From contig NZ_JAIVLK010000007.1 in assembly GCF_020524585.1 (NCBI RefSeq), positions 290,907-354,906 on the forward strand: 64,000 nt of DNA, in the 5' to 3' direction. The notes beneath the pieces were generated by a model, which had not been told where the DNA came from, made no database searches, and saw only the letters and a list, made by a program, of their open reading frames with translations. Position numbers and translations under genes: made by a program. This DNA comes from Celeribacter naphthalenivorans. GTDB lineage: Bacteria > Pseudomonadota > Alphaproteobacteria > Rhodobacterales > Rhodobacteraceae. Shown here one piece after another: positions 11,938 through 21,085 of this stretch (the first letter of the stretch is position 1; the number at the start of each line of letters is the position of its first letter).

Positions 11938-12603
11938 ATGCATATTGAACCGGGCATCGTCACAGGTGCCAAAATCGTCCTGAGCTATGCCACTGCGGCA
12001 GGTGCGGGTCTCTATACCCTCAAATCCGCCATCGACACGATCCGCGAGCAAGGGCTTGGCTCTCTGATCGGGCGGGCCGTCATTGCCACCGCCGCCGTCT
12101 TCACATTCTTTCAGGTGCTGCCGCATTATCCGGTTGGCGTGTCCGAGGTGCATTTGATCCTCGGCTCGACGCTGTTTCTGATCCTGGGTGCCGCGCCCGC
12201 GGCCATCGGTCTGGCGCTTGGGTTGCTAGCGCAGGGGCTGTTCTTCGCGCCCTTCGATCTGCCGCAATACGGGATGAATGTGACGACGCTTTTGGTGCCG
12301 CTCTTCGGGCTTCAGATGCTGGCCAAACGCGTGATCGCGCCGGGCACGGCCTATGTCGATCTGCAATACCGTCAGGCTCTGGCGCTCTCGACCGCCTATC
12401 AGGGCGGGATCGTGCTTTGGGTGGCTTTCTGGGCCATCTACGGTCAGGGCGTGGCCAATGTGAGCCAGGTGATGAGCTTTGGCGCCGCTTATATGACGGT
12501 GATCCTGATCGAACCGCTTCTCGATCTGGCCGTTCTGGCGCTGGCGAAACGGGCAAAATCCCTGCAGGGCAGCGGGTTTGTCACGCCGCGCCTTTATGCC
12601 TGA
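11938..12603 (+). CDS. CbiM-like energy-coupling-factor (cobalt) transporter permease component
   Basis: A 221-residue membrane protein with about six hydrophobic segments. It begins MHIEPG; CbiM-family S-components also start with a metal-binding Met-His. Segments such as AVIATAAVFTFFQVLP, LILGSTLFLILGAAPAAIGL and YQGGIVLWVAFWAIYG are membrane-spanning. The likely role is cobalt uptake for the aerobic cobalamin pathway, supported by the riboswitch in front and the cob genes behind. CbiN, CbiO and CbiQ partners are not in this window. Confidence 0.8.
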   Translation: MHIEPGIVTGAKIVLSYATAAGAGLYTLKSAIDTIREQGLGSLIGRAVIATAAVFTFFQVLPHYPVGVSEVHLILGSTLFLILGAAPAAIGLALGLLAQGLFFAPFDLPQYGMNVTTLLVPLFGLQMLAKRVIAPGTAYVDLQYRQALALSTAYQGGIVLWVAFWAIYGQGVANVSQVMSFGAAYMTVILIEPLLDLAVLALAKRAKSLQGSGFVTPRLYA

Positions 12604-12630
12604 GCTGAACCGTAAAAAGACAGCATACGA

Positions 12631-12654
12631 GGGGGGCTTCGGCTCCCCTTTTTT
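12631..12654 (+). terminator. Intrinsic terminator between the CbiM-like gene and cobF
   Basis: GGGGGGC and GCTCCCC pair around a TTCG tetraloop, followed by six T residues, starting 28 bases after the permease stop. It is a textbook rho-independent terminator, so cobF must be expressed by read-through or from its own promoter. Confidence 0.85.
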
Positions 12655-12666
12655 GAGAGGTCTACC

Positions 12667-13428
12667 ATGATCGACTTGAGCCTGATCGGCATCGGCACCG
12701 GCAATCCTGATCACATCACCCGTGAGGCCATCACGGCGATGAATGACGCCGATCTGATCCTGATCCCTTTGAAGGGCCCGGAAAAGACCGAGCTGGCCGA
12801 GCTGCGCCGCGCGCTTTTGGCACAGCATCTGACCAATCCCGCCACGCGTCTGGTCGAATTCGATCTGCCGCACCGCGATGCCGAGGGCGCGCCCTACGCG
12901 CGGCGCGTGTCAGACTGGCACGACGCGATTGCCGAGGCCTGGGAGTGTGCGATCACCGAGGCTCTGGGACCAGACCCTGAGGCGAAAGTGGCGCTTTTGA
13001 TCTGGGGCGATCCGATGCTTTATGACAGCAGCCTGCGCATCGCCGACCGGCTCAAAACGCGACTGCAGATCACACCGCGCGTCATCCCCGGTATCAGCGC
13101 GATTCAGGCGCTCTGCGCCGCCCATGCCATACCGTTGAACAGCGTCGGCGACCCCGTCACCCTCACCACCGGGCGGAAAATCCGAGATCACGGCTGGCCC
13201 GAAGGCGCGCAAACTGTGGTTGTCATGCTCGACGGCGATTGCGCCTTTCGGACCCTCGACCCCGAAGGGATCGAGATCTGGTGGGGCGGCTGCGTGGCCA
13301 TGCCTCAGGAACGTCTCGTCGCCGGGCCGCTGAGCGAAGTGGCCGAGAAAATCCTCACCACCCGCGCCGCCCTGCGCGCAGACCTAGGCTGGGTCATGGA
13401 CATTTACCTCATGCGTCGGAGCGGGTGA
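12667..13428 (+). CDS. cobF: Precorrin-6A synthase (deacetylating) CobF
   Basis: A 253-residue SAM-dependent tetrapyrrole methylase that methylates C-1 of precorrin-5 with release of acetate. It begins MIDLSLIGIGTGNPDHITRE, the first SAM-binding glycine loop of the CobF branch. It continues with LLIWGDPMLYDSSLRIADRL, the GDPxxY methylase motif, and VIPGISAIQALCAAHAIPL. CobF occurs in the late-cobalt-insertion (aerobic) pathway. It lies just behind a terminator and is convergent with cobB, 15 bases away. Confidence 0.93.
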   Translation: MIDLSLIGIGTGNPDHITREAITAMNDADLILIPLKGPEKTELAELRRALLAQHLTNPATRLVEFDLPHRDAEGAPYARRVSDWHDAIAEAWECAITEALGPDPEAKVALLIWGDPMLYDSSLRIADRLKTRLQITPRVIPGISAIQALCAAHAIPLNSVGDPVTLTTGRKIRDHGWPEGAQTVVVMLDGDCAFRTLDPEGIEIWWGGCVAMPQERLVAGPLSEVAEKILTTRAALRADLGWVMDIYLMRRSG

Positions 13429-13443
13429 TCCCGCAGCTTCGCC

Positions 13444-14775
13444 TCAACAGGTCGCCTCGGCGATCAGATGGAAAAACGTGCCGGTGACCCGCCCGCCCTC
13501 CGGCATCACGCGCACGGAGCCAGTCTCAGGAACCTCCGCACCATTCGGATCAACAACGCGCGCCAATGGGGCGTCGGGTTGCGAGAGAATATTCGCATAG
13601 TGGAACTCATGCCCGCGCAGCGCGTGGCCTGTGGCGAACCCCGGCATCGGCGACATCAAATCGGCACGGCGATACCCCAGATGCATCTTGCGCTTGGCAA
13701 AGCTGGTCTCCAGACCGAAAAGCCCCAACATTTCGTGGCGCTGCCCCTCGGCATCGACGATACCGGCGCCAAGCGCCATATAGCCCCCGCATTCGCCATG
13801 CACCGGGCGGGTTTGGGCAAAATTCCGCACCCCCTCGATAAAGCTGCGATTGCCGGAAAGCCGCCCGGCATGCAGCTCAGGATAGCCGCCGGGCAACCAG
13901 CAGACATCGGCGCTTGGATCAGGCGCCTCATCGGCCAGCGGCGAGAAGGGCAAAATGCTGGCCCCGGCGGCACGCCAAGCCTCCATCAAATGCGGATAGA
14001 CAAAGGAAAACGCCGCATCCCGCGCCAAAGCGATGCGCTGGCCGGGCGGAGGCGCGGGCCTATAGGGGGCAAACGACCCCTCTTGCGCCGTGGCGCAGGC
14101 CATGATCGCGTCGAGATCGCAATGCTCGGCCACGATCTCGCCCGCATGAGACAGCAATCGCTCCAGTTCTCCGGTTTCCTCCGCCTGCACGAGGCCCAGA
14201 TGCCGAGACGGCAACTCAATCCCGGCAGCGCGCGGCAGAACGCCCAACACAGGCAGTCCAATGCTCTCGAACCCACGCCGCACCAAGGCCTCATGCCGGG
14301 GCGAGGCGATTTTGTTCAACACAACCCCCGCCACCGTCACGTCCGCGCGAAACTGCGCGAGGCCCAAGGCCACCGCCGCCGCCGTCTGCGCCTGTCCCGA
14401 GGCGTCGATCACCAAGATCACCGGCCAGCCCATCAGCGCGGCAATGTCAGCGCTGGCGCCTGTCCCGGTTTCTCCCGGCACGGCCACGCCATCGAAAAGC
14501 CCCATCGAACCCTCGGTCACGATAAGATCTGCGGGGAAATCGGTGGTTCGCGCGGCGAGCGCGGCGATCTGCGCCGGTGTCATCGCCCAGGCATCGAGGT
14601 TGACCGAACTGCGCCCCGCCGCCGCCGCGTGAAACGCCGGATCGATGTAATCCGGCCCACATTTCAACGGTTGCACCGCGATGCCCCGCGCCCGCAGTGC
14701 CGCCAATAGACCCAGCATCAGCGTGGTCTTTCCCGTGCCCGAAGAGGCCGCCGCGATCACCAAACCGGGCGTCAT
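13444..14775 (-). CDS. cobB: Hydrogenobyrinic/cobyrinic acid a,c-diamide synthase CobB
   Basis: A 443-residue glutamine-dependent amidotransferase. The N-terminal ATP-binding domain has a P-loop, [17 protein letters not shown], and [13 protein letters not shown]. The C-terminal class-I glutaminase domain has [12 protein letters not shown] and the nucleophile region [11 protein letters not shown] (about residues 330-340), and ends with the HEFHY histidine region. It amidates the a and c side chains of the corrin ring. It is the last gene of the cobL-cobE-cobM-cobB run; its ATG overlaps the cobM stop. Confidence 0.95.
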   Translation of the reverse strand: MTPGLVIAAASSGTGKTTLMLGLLAALRARGIAVQPLKCGPDYIDPAFHAAAAGRSSVNLDAWAMTPAQIAALAARTTDFPADLIVTEGSMGLFDGVAVPGETGTGASADIAALMGWPVILVIDASGQAQTAAAVALGLAQFRADVTVAGVVLNKIASPRHEALVRRGFESIGLPVLGVLPRAAGIELPSRHLGLVQAEETGELERLLSHAGEIVAEHCDLDAIMACATAQEGSFAPYRPAPPPGQRIALARDAAFSFVYPHLMEAWRAAGASILPFSPLADEAPDPSADVCWLPGGYPELHAGRLSGNRSFIEGVRNFAQTRPVHGECGGYMALGAGIVDAEGQRHEMLGLFGLETSFAKRKMHLGYRRADLMSPMPGFATGHALRGHEFHYANILSQPDAPLARVVDPNGAEVPETGSVRVMPEGGRVTGTFFHLIAEATC

Positions 14776-15569
14776 GCGTCACCGCCTTTTGCGGTTTCAG
14801 GAAAGCGCGGATCGGTGCCCACGGGACGATAGCGCCGGTCGTAATCCCCCGCATAAAGCCGACTTTCGGCAAACTCTTCGGCCCCGATGGCACGGCCCAC
14901 CAGAATGAGCGCCGTGCGCTCCATCTCCGCGCCGATGGCGGTTTTCAGGGTGCCAAGCGTCGCGCGCACCACGCGCTCGTCGGGCCAGCTCGCACGCCAG
15001 ACCACCGCGACCGGACAGTCCGCGCCGTAATGCGGCACCAGCTCCGTGATCACCTTGTCGAGCACATGCACCGACAGGTGAATCGCCAGCACCGCGCCGG
15101 TCTTGGCAAAATTCTCAAGCGTCTCACCCGGCGGCATCGCCGTCGCCCGCCCCGAGGTCCGGGTCAGCACCACGGATTGCACGACACCGGGGAGGGTCAG
15201 CTCAGAACAAAGCGTGGCGGCGGCGGCGGCAAAACTCGGCACGCCGGGGGTGACGTCATAGGGGATGTCCAGCGCCCGCAGACGCCGCAATTGCTCCCCC
15301 ATCGCCGACCACACAGACAAATCACCGGAGTGCAGCCGGGCCACGTCCTGCCCCGCCCTATGGGCCGTGGCGATTTCATCGATGATTTCATCAAGGCTCA
15401 GAGGCGCGGTGTTGACGATCCGCGCGCCCTCCGGGCAATGGGACAACAGGGCCTCAGGCACGAGGCTCCCGGCATAAAGACACACCGGGCAGGCGGCGAT
15501 CAGGTCCCGCCCGCGCAGCGTGATCAAATCCGCCGCACCGGGTCCTGCGCCGATAAAATGAACCGTCAT
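14772..15569 (-). CDS. cobM: Precorrin-4 C11-methyltransferase CobM
   Basis: A 265-residue SAM-dependent methylase with the family start [20 protein letters not shown]. It then has [33 protein letters not shown] (the GDxxxW/Y pocket of CobM), [15 protein letters not shown] and [10 protein letters not shown]. It converts precorrin-4 to precorrin-5. It is coupled to cobE upstream and cobB downstream by 4-base ATGA overlaps. Confidence 0.95.
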   Translation of the reverse strand: MTVHFIGAGPGAADLITLRGRDLIAACPVCLYAGSLVPEALLSHCPEGARIVNTAPLSLDEIIDEIATAHRAGQDVARLHSGDLSVWSAMGEQLRRLRALDIPYDVTPGVPSFAAAAATLCSELTLPGVVQSVVLTRTSGRATAMPPGETLENFAKTGAVLAIHLSVHVLDKVITELVPHYGADCPVAVVWRASWPDERVVRATLGTLKTAIGAEMERTALILVGRAIGAEEFAESRLYAGDYDRRYRPVGTDPRFPETAKGGDA

Positions 15570-15895
15570 CTTCCGTCTCCTTCTGCGACAGCGATGGTCA
15601 CGCCGCCGATGATTTTGCGTGTGTTCAAAAGTCGCGCGTTCCGCCCCGCCACCGCGAGTGCGGCGGCTTCGGCCACCGAGCCGGTACCATGGGCGTCAAG
15701 GGAGGCCTGCGACATTGTGGTCGTGGAGATGCCCGCGACCTCGGCGCTCTCGACATCGCATCCCAAAGCCTGCGCCAGCGCAGCCGCTTTCGGGGCGGCT
15801 GTGGCCACCCGGTCGACCGCCTCGACTGAGGCAAGTGCTGCGCGCAAGGCCTGAGTCGTCGCGGTGCTTTGAAAGCCCATTCCGGCGACCCTCAT
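15566..15895 (-). CDS. cobE: Cobalamin biosynthesis protein CobE (CbiG C-terminal-like)
   Basis: A small protein of 109 residues starting [20 protein letters not shown]. GMGFxxxAT at the start and [20 protein letters not shown] in the middle match the CobE/CbiG_C family. Its exact role in the aerobic pathway is not well defined. I choose the ATG at 15895 rather than 15910 because it overlaps the cobL stop as ATGA, like every other junction in this run. Confidence 0.85.
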   Translation of the reverse strand: MRVAGMGFQSTATTQALRAALASVEAVDRVATAAPKAAALAQALGCDVESAEVAGISTTTMSQASLDAHGTGSVAEAAALAVAGRNARLLNTRKIIGGVTIAVAEGDGR

Positions 15896-17082
15896 CGCGT
15901 CACACTCCATTGCACCACGGGGCGAGCCGCCGACCAGCCGCGCAATTTTCCCAAACCTTCGGCGCGTGACAGTTCGATACGCATAAGCGATCCGCCATGA
16001 CGGGCGTGCAGCCCCGCCAAAAGCGCCTCGGTCTCAAGCGTCACCCCATTGGCCACGATCCGTGTTCCTTCGGGCAGATGCGCCCAAAGCCAATCGTAAA
16101 GCGCCGCCGTGCCGCCGCCGCCAATGAAAACGGCCTCGGGCAAAGGCAAATCGCACAGGACGTCGGGCGCGCGCCCTTCGAGGACGCGGATGTGCCGCGT
16201 CAGGCCAAAACCCTCGATATTCCTTTGAATATTGGCGATCCGGTCAGGACGCGGCTCGATCGTGATCGCCCGCCCTCCGGCCAGCCCCCATTCGACAGAG
16301 ACCGAACCGGACCCGCCGCCGATGTCCCACAAAAGCTCTCCCGGTCGCGGCGCGAGTGCGGCCAGCGTCAAGGCCCGGATCGGGGATTTGGTGATCTGCC
16401 CGTCGTGGGCAAAGCGATCTTCGGGAAGACCCGGCACATGCGGCAGACCTACGTCACGAGGTAAATCCGCACCATCGAGCGCGACCGCCACGGGGGCCTC
16501 AATGCCGGGCAGATCGAAACGCTCCGCCTGCGTGACCCGCACCCGCTGATGCGGTCCGCCCATGCGTTCTAGCACATGCATATGAACCGCACCGAAGCCC
16601 TCTTGCACCAACCAGTCGGCCAGCGCGCGCGGCGTGTCCCCATCTCTGAGAGTCGCGACGACTTTTGCGCCGGGATGCAGCGCGCGGCGCAGCGCAGCGA
16701 ACCCCGCCGCGTGAAGCCCCAGCGCCGTCACCTCTTCGATCCGCCATCCGAGATGGGCGCAGGCGAGTGACACGACCCCAGCCACAGGAAAGGCGCGCCA
16801 TTCGCCGGGCGAAAGCTGCGCGGCAAGCGACCCACCGGCGCCAAACCAGAACGGATCGCCAGAAGCCAGAACCACCACCTTTTGCCCGCGACAGGCCAGC
16901 ACCGGCGCGATGTCGAAGGGCACAGGCCAAGCCTGTCCTCGCCCCCCTGCCCCAGCCAGCTCGAGATGGCGCGGCCCGCCGAAAATGACCTCTGCCTCGG
17001 CCAAGGCGGCGCGGCTTGCATTCGACAACCCGTTCAGGCCATCTTCGCCCAGACCGACGATGCTCAACCACGGATCAGCCAT
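15892..17082 (-). CDS. cobL: Precorrin-6Y C5,15-methyltransferase (decarboxylating) CobL
   Basis: A 396-residue bifunctional enzyme. The N-terminal tetrapyrrole methylase half (MADPWLSIVGLGEDGLNGLS, then VVLASGDPFWFGAGGSLA) is followed by a C-terminal Rossmann methylase and decarboxylase half with LLWDIGGGSGSVSVEWGLA and PEAVFIGGGG. It methylates C5 and C15 and decarboxylates the C12 acetate of precorrin-6B. The ATG at 17082 has AAGGAG seven bases upstream on the minus strand. That start codon shares bases with the opposite-strand cobK start (CATG). Confidence 0.94.
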   Translation of the reverse strand: MADPWLSIVGLGEDGLNGLSNASRAALAEAEVIFGGPRHLELAGAGGRGQAWPVPFDIAPVLACRGQKVVVLASGDPFWFGAGGSLAAQLSPGEWRAFPVAGVVSLACAHLGWRIEEVTALGLHAAGFAALRRALHPGAKVVATLRDGDTPRALADWLVQEGFGAVHMHVLERMGGPHQRVRVTQAERFDLPGIEAPVAVALDGADLPRDVGLPHVPGLPEDRFAHDGQITKSPIRALTLAALAPRPGELLWDIGGGSGSVSVEWGLAGGRAITIEPRPDRIANIQRNIEGFGLTRHIRVLEGRAPDVLCDLPLPEAVFIGGGGTAALYDWLWAHLPEGTRIVANGVTLETEALLAGLHARHGGSLMRIELSRAEGLGKLRGWSAARPVVQWSVTR

Positions 17083-17863
17083 GACACGTCTCCTTCTGCT
17101 GGGCGGCACCACCGAGGCCAGCCGACTGGCGCAACACCTCGCGGAGTGCGGGGTGGATGCGGTGTTTTCCTATGCCGGGCGCACGGCCCATCCGGTGGCG
17201 CAGCCCTTGCCGACGCGGATCGGTGGCTTTGGCGGCGTGGAGGGTCTTGTCGATTATCTCACCTTTGAGCGCATCAGCCATGTGATCGACGCCACCCATC
17301 CCTTTGCTGCGGACATGAGCCGCAATGCGATCCGCGCCGGAGCGCAGGCCGGGGTGCCTGTGTTGGGCTATGAACGTGCGCCGTGGCGGGCAAAAGAGGG
17401 CGATCACTGGACCCATGTCGCCGATATGGACGCCGCCTGTCAGGCCCTGCCAGACCGTGGCGCACGGGTGTTTCTGGCGATTGGCAAACAACAGTTGGCG
17501 GGGTTTGCGACGAAGCCTGAGAACCAATACCTGTTGCGCCTTGTGGATGCGCCGGAGGGCGCCCTGCCCCTGCCCGACGCCGAGGTCATTCTCGCGCGCG
17601 GCCCCTTTGACGCGGAGGGCGATCTGGAGCTTTTGCGTCGGCATCGGATCACCCATGTTGTGGCGAAAAACGCGGGCGGGGCGGGCGCGGAGGCCAAATT
17701 GATCGCCGCGCGCAGGCTTGGGTTGCCGGTGATCATGGTCGAACGTCCGGCGCTGCCCGCGCGCGACGTTCGTGACACACTCAAAGGCGTGATGGGCTGG
17801 CTCAAAATGCATCACGCAGTTCCTGCCGACACAGTGGTCGACACGGTGCCGCGCGGCGTGTAG
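17081..17863 (+). CDS. cobK: Precorrin-6A reductase CobK
   Basis: A 260-residue NADPH-dependent reductase of precorrin-6A. The start MTRLLLLGGTTEASRLAQHL is the CobK/CbiJ signature. RISHVIDATHPFAADMSRNA, LGYERAPWR and THVVAKNAGGAGAEAKLIAA are further family motifs. It is the only cob gene here, besides cobF, on the plus strand. Its start codon overlaps that of cobL, and its last 52 bases overlap the end of cobJ. Any promoter must lie inside cobL, and no good Shine-Dalgarno is visible, so expression may be low or leaderless. Confidence 0.92.
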   Translation: MTRLLLLGGTTEASRLAQHLAECGVDAVFSYAGRTAHPVAQPLPTRIGGFGGVEGLVDYLTFERISHVIDATHPFAADMSRNAIRAGAQAGVPVLGYERAPWRAKEGDHWTHVADMDAACQALPDRGARVFLAIGKQQLAGFATKPENQYLLRLVDAPEGALPLPDAEVILARGPFDAEGDLELLRRHRITHVVAKNAGGAGAEAKLIAARRLGLPVIMVERPALPARDVRDTLKGVMGWLKMHHAVPADTVVDTVPRGV

Positions 17864-18573
17864 ACCCAGCGGCCGACCCGACGCGTGCTGGCATTGCCGA
17901 CCAGAACCACCGTGCGCATATCGGCCATCTCCGGGCGCGCCTCGGACAAAGGCACCACGGTGATCTTTTCCTCAGGCGTTGACACGGCACGGGCAAAAAG
18001 GATCACCCGCCCGGCCTCGCATTCCTCGCGCAGAATCTCGAGCACGCGGGCGAATTGATGCGGGCGCGATTTGGAGCGCGGATTGTAGAAGGCCATCGCG
18101 AAATCGCCCCGTGCGGCGTGGCGCAAACGGCGTTCGATGAGCTCGAAAGGCTTGAGATTGTCGCTCAGATTGATCGCACAAAAATCATGGCCAAGCGGCG
18201 CGCCCGCGCGGGCGGCGGCGGCAAGCATGGCGGTGATGCCGGGCAGGATGCGAATGTCCGTCTCGGCAAACTCCGGCGCGGTCTCCAGCCGCTCAAAGAG
18301 CGCAGAGGCCATAGCAAAGACCCCCGGATCGCCCGAGGAGACAATCACCACACGCCGCCCTTCGGAGGCCATTTCCAACGCCTGCAACGCCCGATCAAGT
18401 TCGACGCGATTGTCGCTGGCGTGAAGCGTCAGCCCCTCGCGCGGGGGGACGCGGGCGACGTAGGGGATATAGCCCACGATGTCGGTGGCCTCGGCAAGCG
18501 CGGCCTGCACCTCCGGCGTGATCAAATCTTCCGCGCCGGGCCCCAGCCCCGCAACCGTCACCCAACCGCTCAT
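17812..18573 (-). CDS. cobJ: Precorrin-3B C17-methyltransferase CobJ
   Basis: A 253-residue SAM-dependent methylase catalysing the ring-contraction step to precorrin-4. It begins MSGWVTVAGLGPGAEDLITP. Other motifs are VGYIPYVARV, VVIVSSGDPGVFAMASALFE, ILPGITAMLAAAARAGAPLG with CAINLSD, and MAFYNPRSKSR, all typical of CobJ/CbiH. I take the ATG at 18573, which overlaps the cobI stop as ATGA; longer readings run into cobI. Its 3' end overlaps cobK (opposite strand) by 52 bases. Confidence 0.95.
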   Translation of the reverse strand: MSGWVTVAGLGPGAEDLITPEVQAALAEATDIVGYIPYVARVPPREGLTLHASDNRVELDRALQALEMASEGRRVVIVSSGDPGVFAMASALFERLETAPEFAETDIRILPGITAMLAAAARAGAPLGHDFCAINLSDNLKPFELIERRLRHAARGDFAMAFYNPRSKSRPHQFARVLEILREECEAGRVILFARAVSTPEEKITVVPLSEARPEMADMRTVVLVGNASTRRVGRWVYTPRGTVSTTVSAGTA

Positions 18574-19316
18574 TGCGCGGCCTCCATGCGCACGGCCTCG
18601 GGTCGCCGTCCGTGACCATGCACCAGAACGATGGCGAAATAAGGACAATCCGTTGCCTCCGTCTCGGCCAGACGCACGATGCGTTCGCCCGCCATGGTGC
18701 CGCGTTCCACGAGCCAAGCCGCGTCAAGCCGCCCGGCGCGGGCCAAGGCGCGTTTGACCTTCGGCAGGTTGCGCCCGGTTTTCATCACCACAATCGCGTC
18801 CGTGGCCGCCATGCGCGCGACCATATCCTCCTCATCCATCGTGCCCATCAACACCGTCAACACGTCATCGCCCCAGGTGATTGGCGTGCCGGTCGCGGTC
18901 CAGCATCCGGTCATGCCGGTGATGCCGGGAATGACCTCGATCTCCACCCGGTCGCGCAGCCGCGTATAAAGATGCATGAAAGAGCCGTAGAAAAACGGAT
19001 CGCCCTCGCAGAGCACGACAATATCCGTGCTCTGCGCCAGCGCCTCAAGACGCGCCGCCCAGTCGTCGTAAAACGCGGACAAAAGCGCGTTGTAATCTGG
19101 GCTGTTGAACGGCACCTCGGTGGTGACCGGATATTCCATCGCCAGCTCAATGGCACTCTCAGCGAGCAGCCCCTCGACGATCTGACGTGCCTGACCCTTG
19201 CGGCCTTTCTTGCGGAAATAGGCGACATGACCCGCGGTCCGCACCGCGCGTTCGGCACGGCGTGACATCAGATCGGGGTCGCCGGGGCCTAGCCCTGCAC
19301 AGATGATCCGTCCCAT
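18570..19316 (-). CDS. cobI: Precorrin-2 C20-methyltransferase CobI
   Basis: A 248-residue methylase that starts the corrin-specific part of the pathway by methylating C-20 of precorrin-2. The N-terminus MGRIICAGLGPGDPDLMSRR gives the SAM loop. VVLCEGDPFFYGSFMHLYTR is the GDPxFY motif, followed by VIPGITGMTGCWTATGTPIT. It lies three bases after the cobH stop and overlaps cobJ by 4 bases. Confidence 0.95.
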   Translation of the reverse strand: MGRIICAGLGPGDPDLMSRRAERAVRTAGHVAYFRKKGRKGQARQIVEGLLAESAIELAMEYPVTTEVPFNSPDYNALLSAFYDDWAARLEALAQSTDIVVLCEGDPFFYGSFMHLYTRLRDRVEIEVIPGITGMTGCWTATGTPITWGDDVLTVLMGTMDEEDMVARMAATDAIVVMKTGRNLPKVKRALARAGRLDAAWLVERGTMAGERIVRLAETEATDCPYFAIVLVHGHGRRPEAVRMEAAQ

Positions 19317-19319
19317 GGG

Positions 19320-19949
19320 TTACTCCTTTCGCGAGGCGAGCGCGTTGATCGCCGCCACGGTGATGGCCGAACCGCCCAGACGGCCCTCGACGATGAGCGC
19401 GGGCACGGGGGCGGCTTCGATAAGTGCGTCTTTCGATTCCGCAGCCCCGATGAAGCCGACCGGACAGCCGATGATCGCTGCCGGGCGCGGACAGGCGGGG
19501 TCTTCGAGCATGTTCAAAAGGTGAAACAGCGCGGTGGGCGCATTGCCGATCGCCACCACCGCGCCCTCGAGATGCGGTCGCCAAAGCTCCAGCGCCGCCG
19601 CCGAGCGGGTGTTGCCCATCTCTTTCGCCAACCCCGGCACAGCGGGGTCGTGCAGGGTGCAGATCACCTCATTTTCCGCCGGCAAGCGCGCCCGCGTGAT
19701 GCCTTCGGACACCATCCGCGCGTCGCAGAGGATCGGCGCGCCGCCTTCCAACGCGGCCCGCGCCGCAACGGCCATGCCGGGGGTAAAGCGAATGTCCCGC
19801 TCCAGCCCCACCAAGCCGCAGGCATGGATCATCCGCACGGCGACAATCTCTTCTTCCGGGGTAAACCGGGCCAGATCGGCCTCCCGGCGGATGGTGGCGA
19901 AGGACTGTTCGTAAATCTTCGCGCCATCCATTTCATAGGTGTAGGGCAT
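19320..19949 (-). CDS. cobH: Precorrin-8X methylmutase CobH
   Basis: A 209-residue protein that moves the C-11 methyl to C-12, forming hydrogenobyrinic acid. The catalytic histidine lies in VRMIHACGLVGLERDI near residue 43. Other family motifs are PILCDARMVSEGITRARLP, GNTRSAAALELW, GNAPTALFHLL and IIGCPVGFIGAAESKDALI. The start shares one base with the cobG stop (TAATG). Confidence 0.96.
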   Translation of the reverse strand: MPYTYEMDGAKIYEQSFATIRREADLARFTPEEEIVAVRMIHACGLVGLERDIRFTPGMAVAARAALEGGAPILCDARMVSEGITRARLPAENEVICTLHDPAVPGLAKEMGNTRSAAALELWRPHLEGAVVAIGNAPTALFHLLNMLEDPACPRPAAIIGCPVGFIGAAESKDALIEAAPVPALIVEGRLGGSAITVAAINALASRKE

Positions 19950-21085
19950 TAGAAAAACTCCGAAATATGTCTTGGTTCAGAGGGGGAAATCACGGCTGTC
20001 TCAGGCGTGTCCGAGGCTCGCCCGTCCCGGATCACCGACAGTCCCGCAGGCGTTGCCACAAGCGTCAGATCGGCAGGCAAAGGCCAGGCACAGCCCTTAG
20101 AACAGCCCGAAACATGCAGCGTTTTGCCCTCTGGGAGGTGGGACGCGAGACTGCGGGCCAGATCGCGGGTCGGGCCATGCGCCTGAAGACACGCGGGCGC
20201 ACCGGTGCAAGCATGGGCACGCAAAAGCGGATCGGTCGGATCGGAGATCAGCCCCGGCAGATTGGGCATCCACGTCAGGCCTTCGGTCAAGATCATGCGC
20301 CATGGGGTCACCCGCAGGGGCCCGAGCGCAGCAAGCGCCCCCAATGTGTCCGCGTCGATCTGGCCAAAGGCGAAGGCGACCAAAGCCCCCTGCTTCACGA
20401 TCCCCGGCAGAGGCTGAGACTGGGCGGGGGCGGGTGCAATCGCGGGGGCAAGCTGACCTTCGGGGCGGGCACTCGTTGCGATCAGCTGCGCCATGCGGCC
20501 ACGCCCTTCGGTGACTCCGCCCGCCTCAAGGAACCACTGCGCCAGAGCCAGTGCGGCCTCCGCCGCCGCCGCCTCAGTCACGGGCGCGCCCAGATCACAG
20601 CCTGCCGCACGCAAAAGCAGCGTGCCATCCGCCGCCCGCTCAAACCGGATGTCGGCCTGCACATCCGTCATCACCGGCGCAGCCCCGCAATCGAGGATGA
20701 ACCCGAATTTTCCGGGCAGCTCAGGCGCGTCCCCCAAGGCGCGCTGCAAGGCCTCCGCCAAACGATATGTTCTGGCATCGGCAAAGGGCGTGACGATGAT
20801 GTTGCGCCGGGTTTCCGCGGCGACATCAGCGTCGATCAGATCGTGCTTTCGGAGCGTTGAAATCAGAGGCGCATGGGTCTCTGGCGTCACGCCCCGGATC
20901 TGCACATTCGCCCGCCCCGACAGCTCAATCACCCCATTGCCATAGCGTTGTGCCACCTCCGCAATGCCGCTCGCCTGCCTCTCTGTCAGACGCCCGGACG
21001 GCGGGCGCACCCGCACCACCAAGCCGTCGCCAGACGCCATCGGACGCAATGCGCCGGGGCACCAGCCCTGCACCTTGAAACTCAT
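19949..21085 (-). CDS. cobG: Precorrin-3B synthase CobG
   Basis: A 378-residue protein of the nitrite/sulfite reductase ferredoxin-like superfamily. It begins MSFKVQGWCPGALRPMASGD. A late cysteine cluster includes HACTGAPACLQAHG and LHVSGCSKGCAWP, expected ligands of the [4Fe-4S] cluster beside the mononuclear iron. CobG needs O2 to make precorrin-3B, so it marks this as the oxygen-dependent pathway. The start at 21085 overlaps the cobN stop as ATGA. Confidence 0.93.
   Translation of the reverse strand: MSFKVQGWCPGALRPMASGDGLVVRVRPPSGRLTERQASGIAEVAQRYGNGVIELSGRANVQIRGVTPETHAPLISTLRKHDLIDADVAAETRRNIIVTPFADARTYRLAEALQRALGDAPELPGKFGFILDCGAAPVMTDVQADIRFERAADGTLLLRAAGCDLGAPVTEAAAAEAALALAQWFLEAGGVTEGRGRMAQLIATSARPEGQLAPAIAPAPAQSQPLPGIVKQGALVAFAFGQIDADTLGALAALGPLRVTPWRMILTEGLTWMPNLPGLISDPTDPLLRAHACTGAPACLQAHGPTRDLARSLASHLPEGKTLHVSGCSKGCAWPLPADLTLVATPAGLSVIRDGRASDTPETAVISPSEPRHISEFF

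Noticed and set aside
13468..14709. 413-codon open frame antisense to cobB
   Set aside because: Arg/His/Pro-rich shadow of a clear CobB gene.
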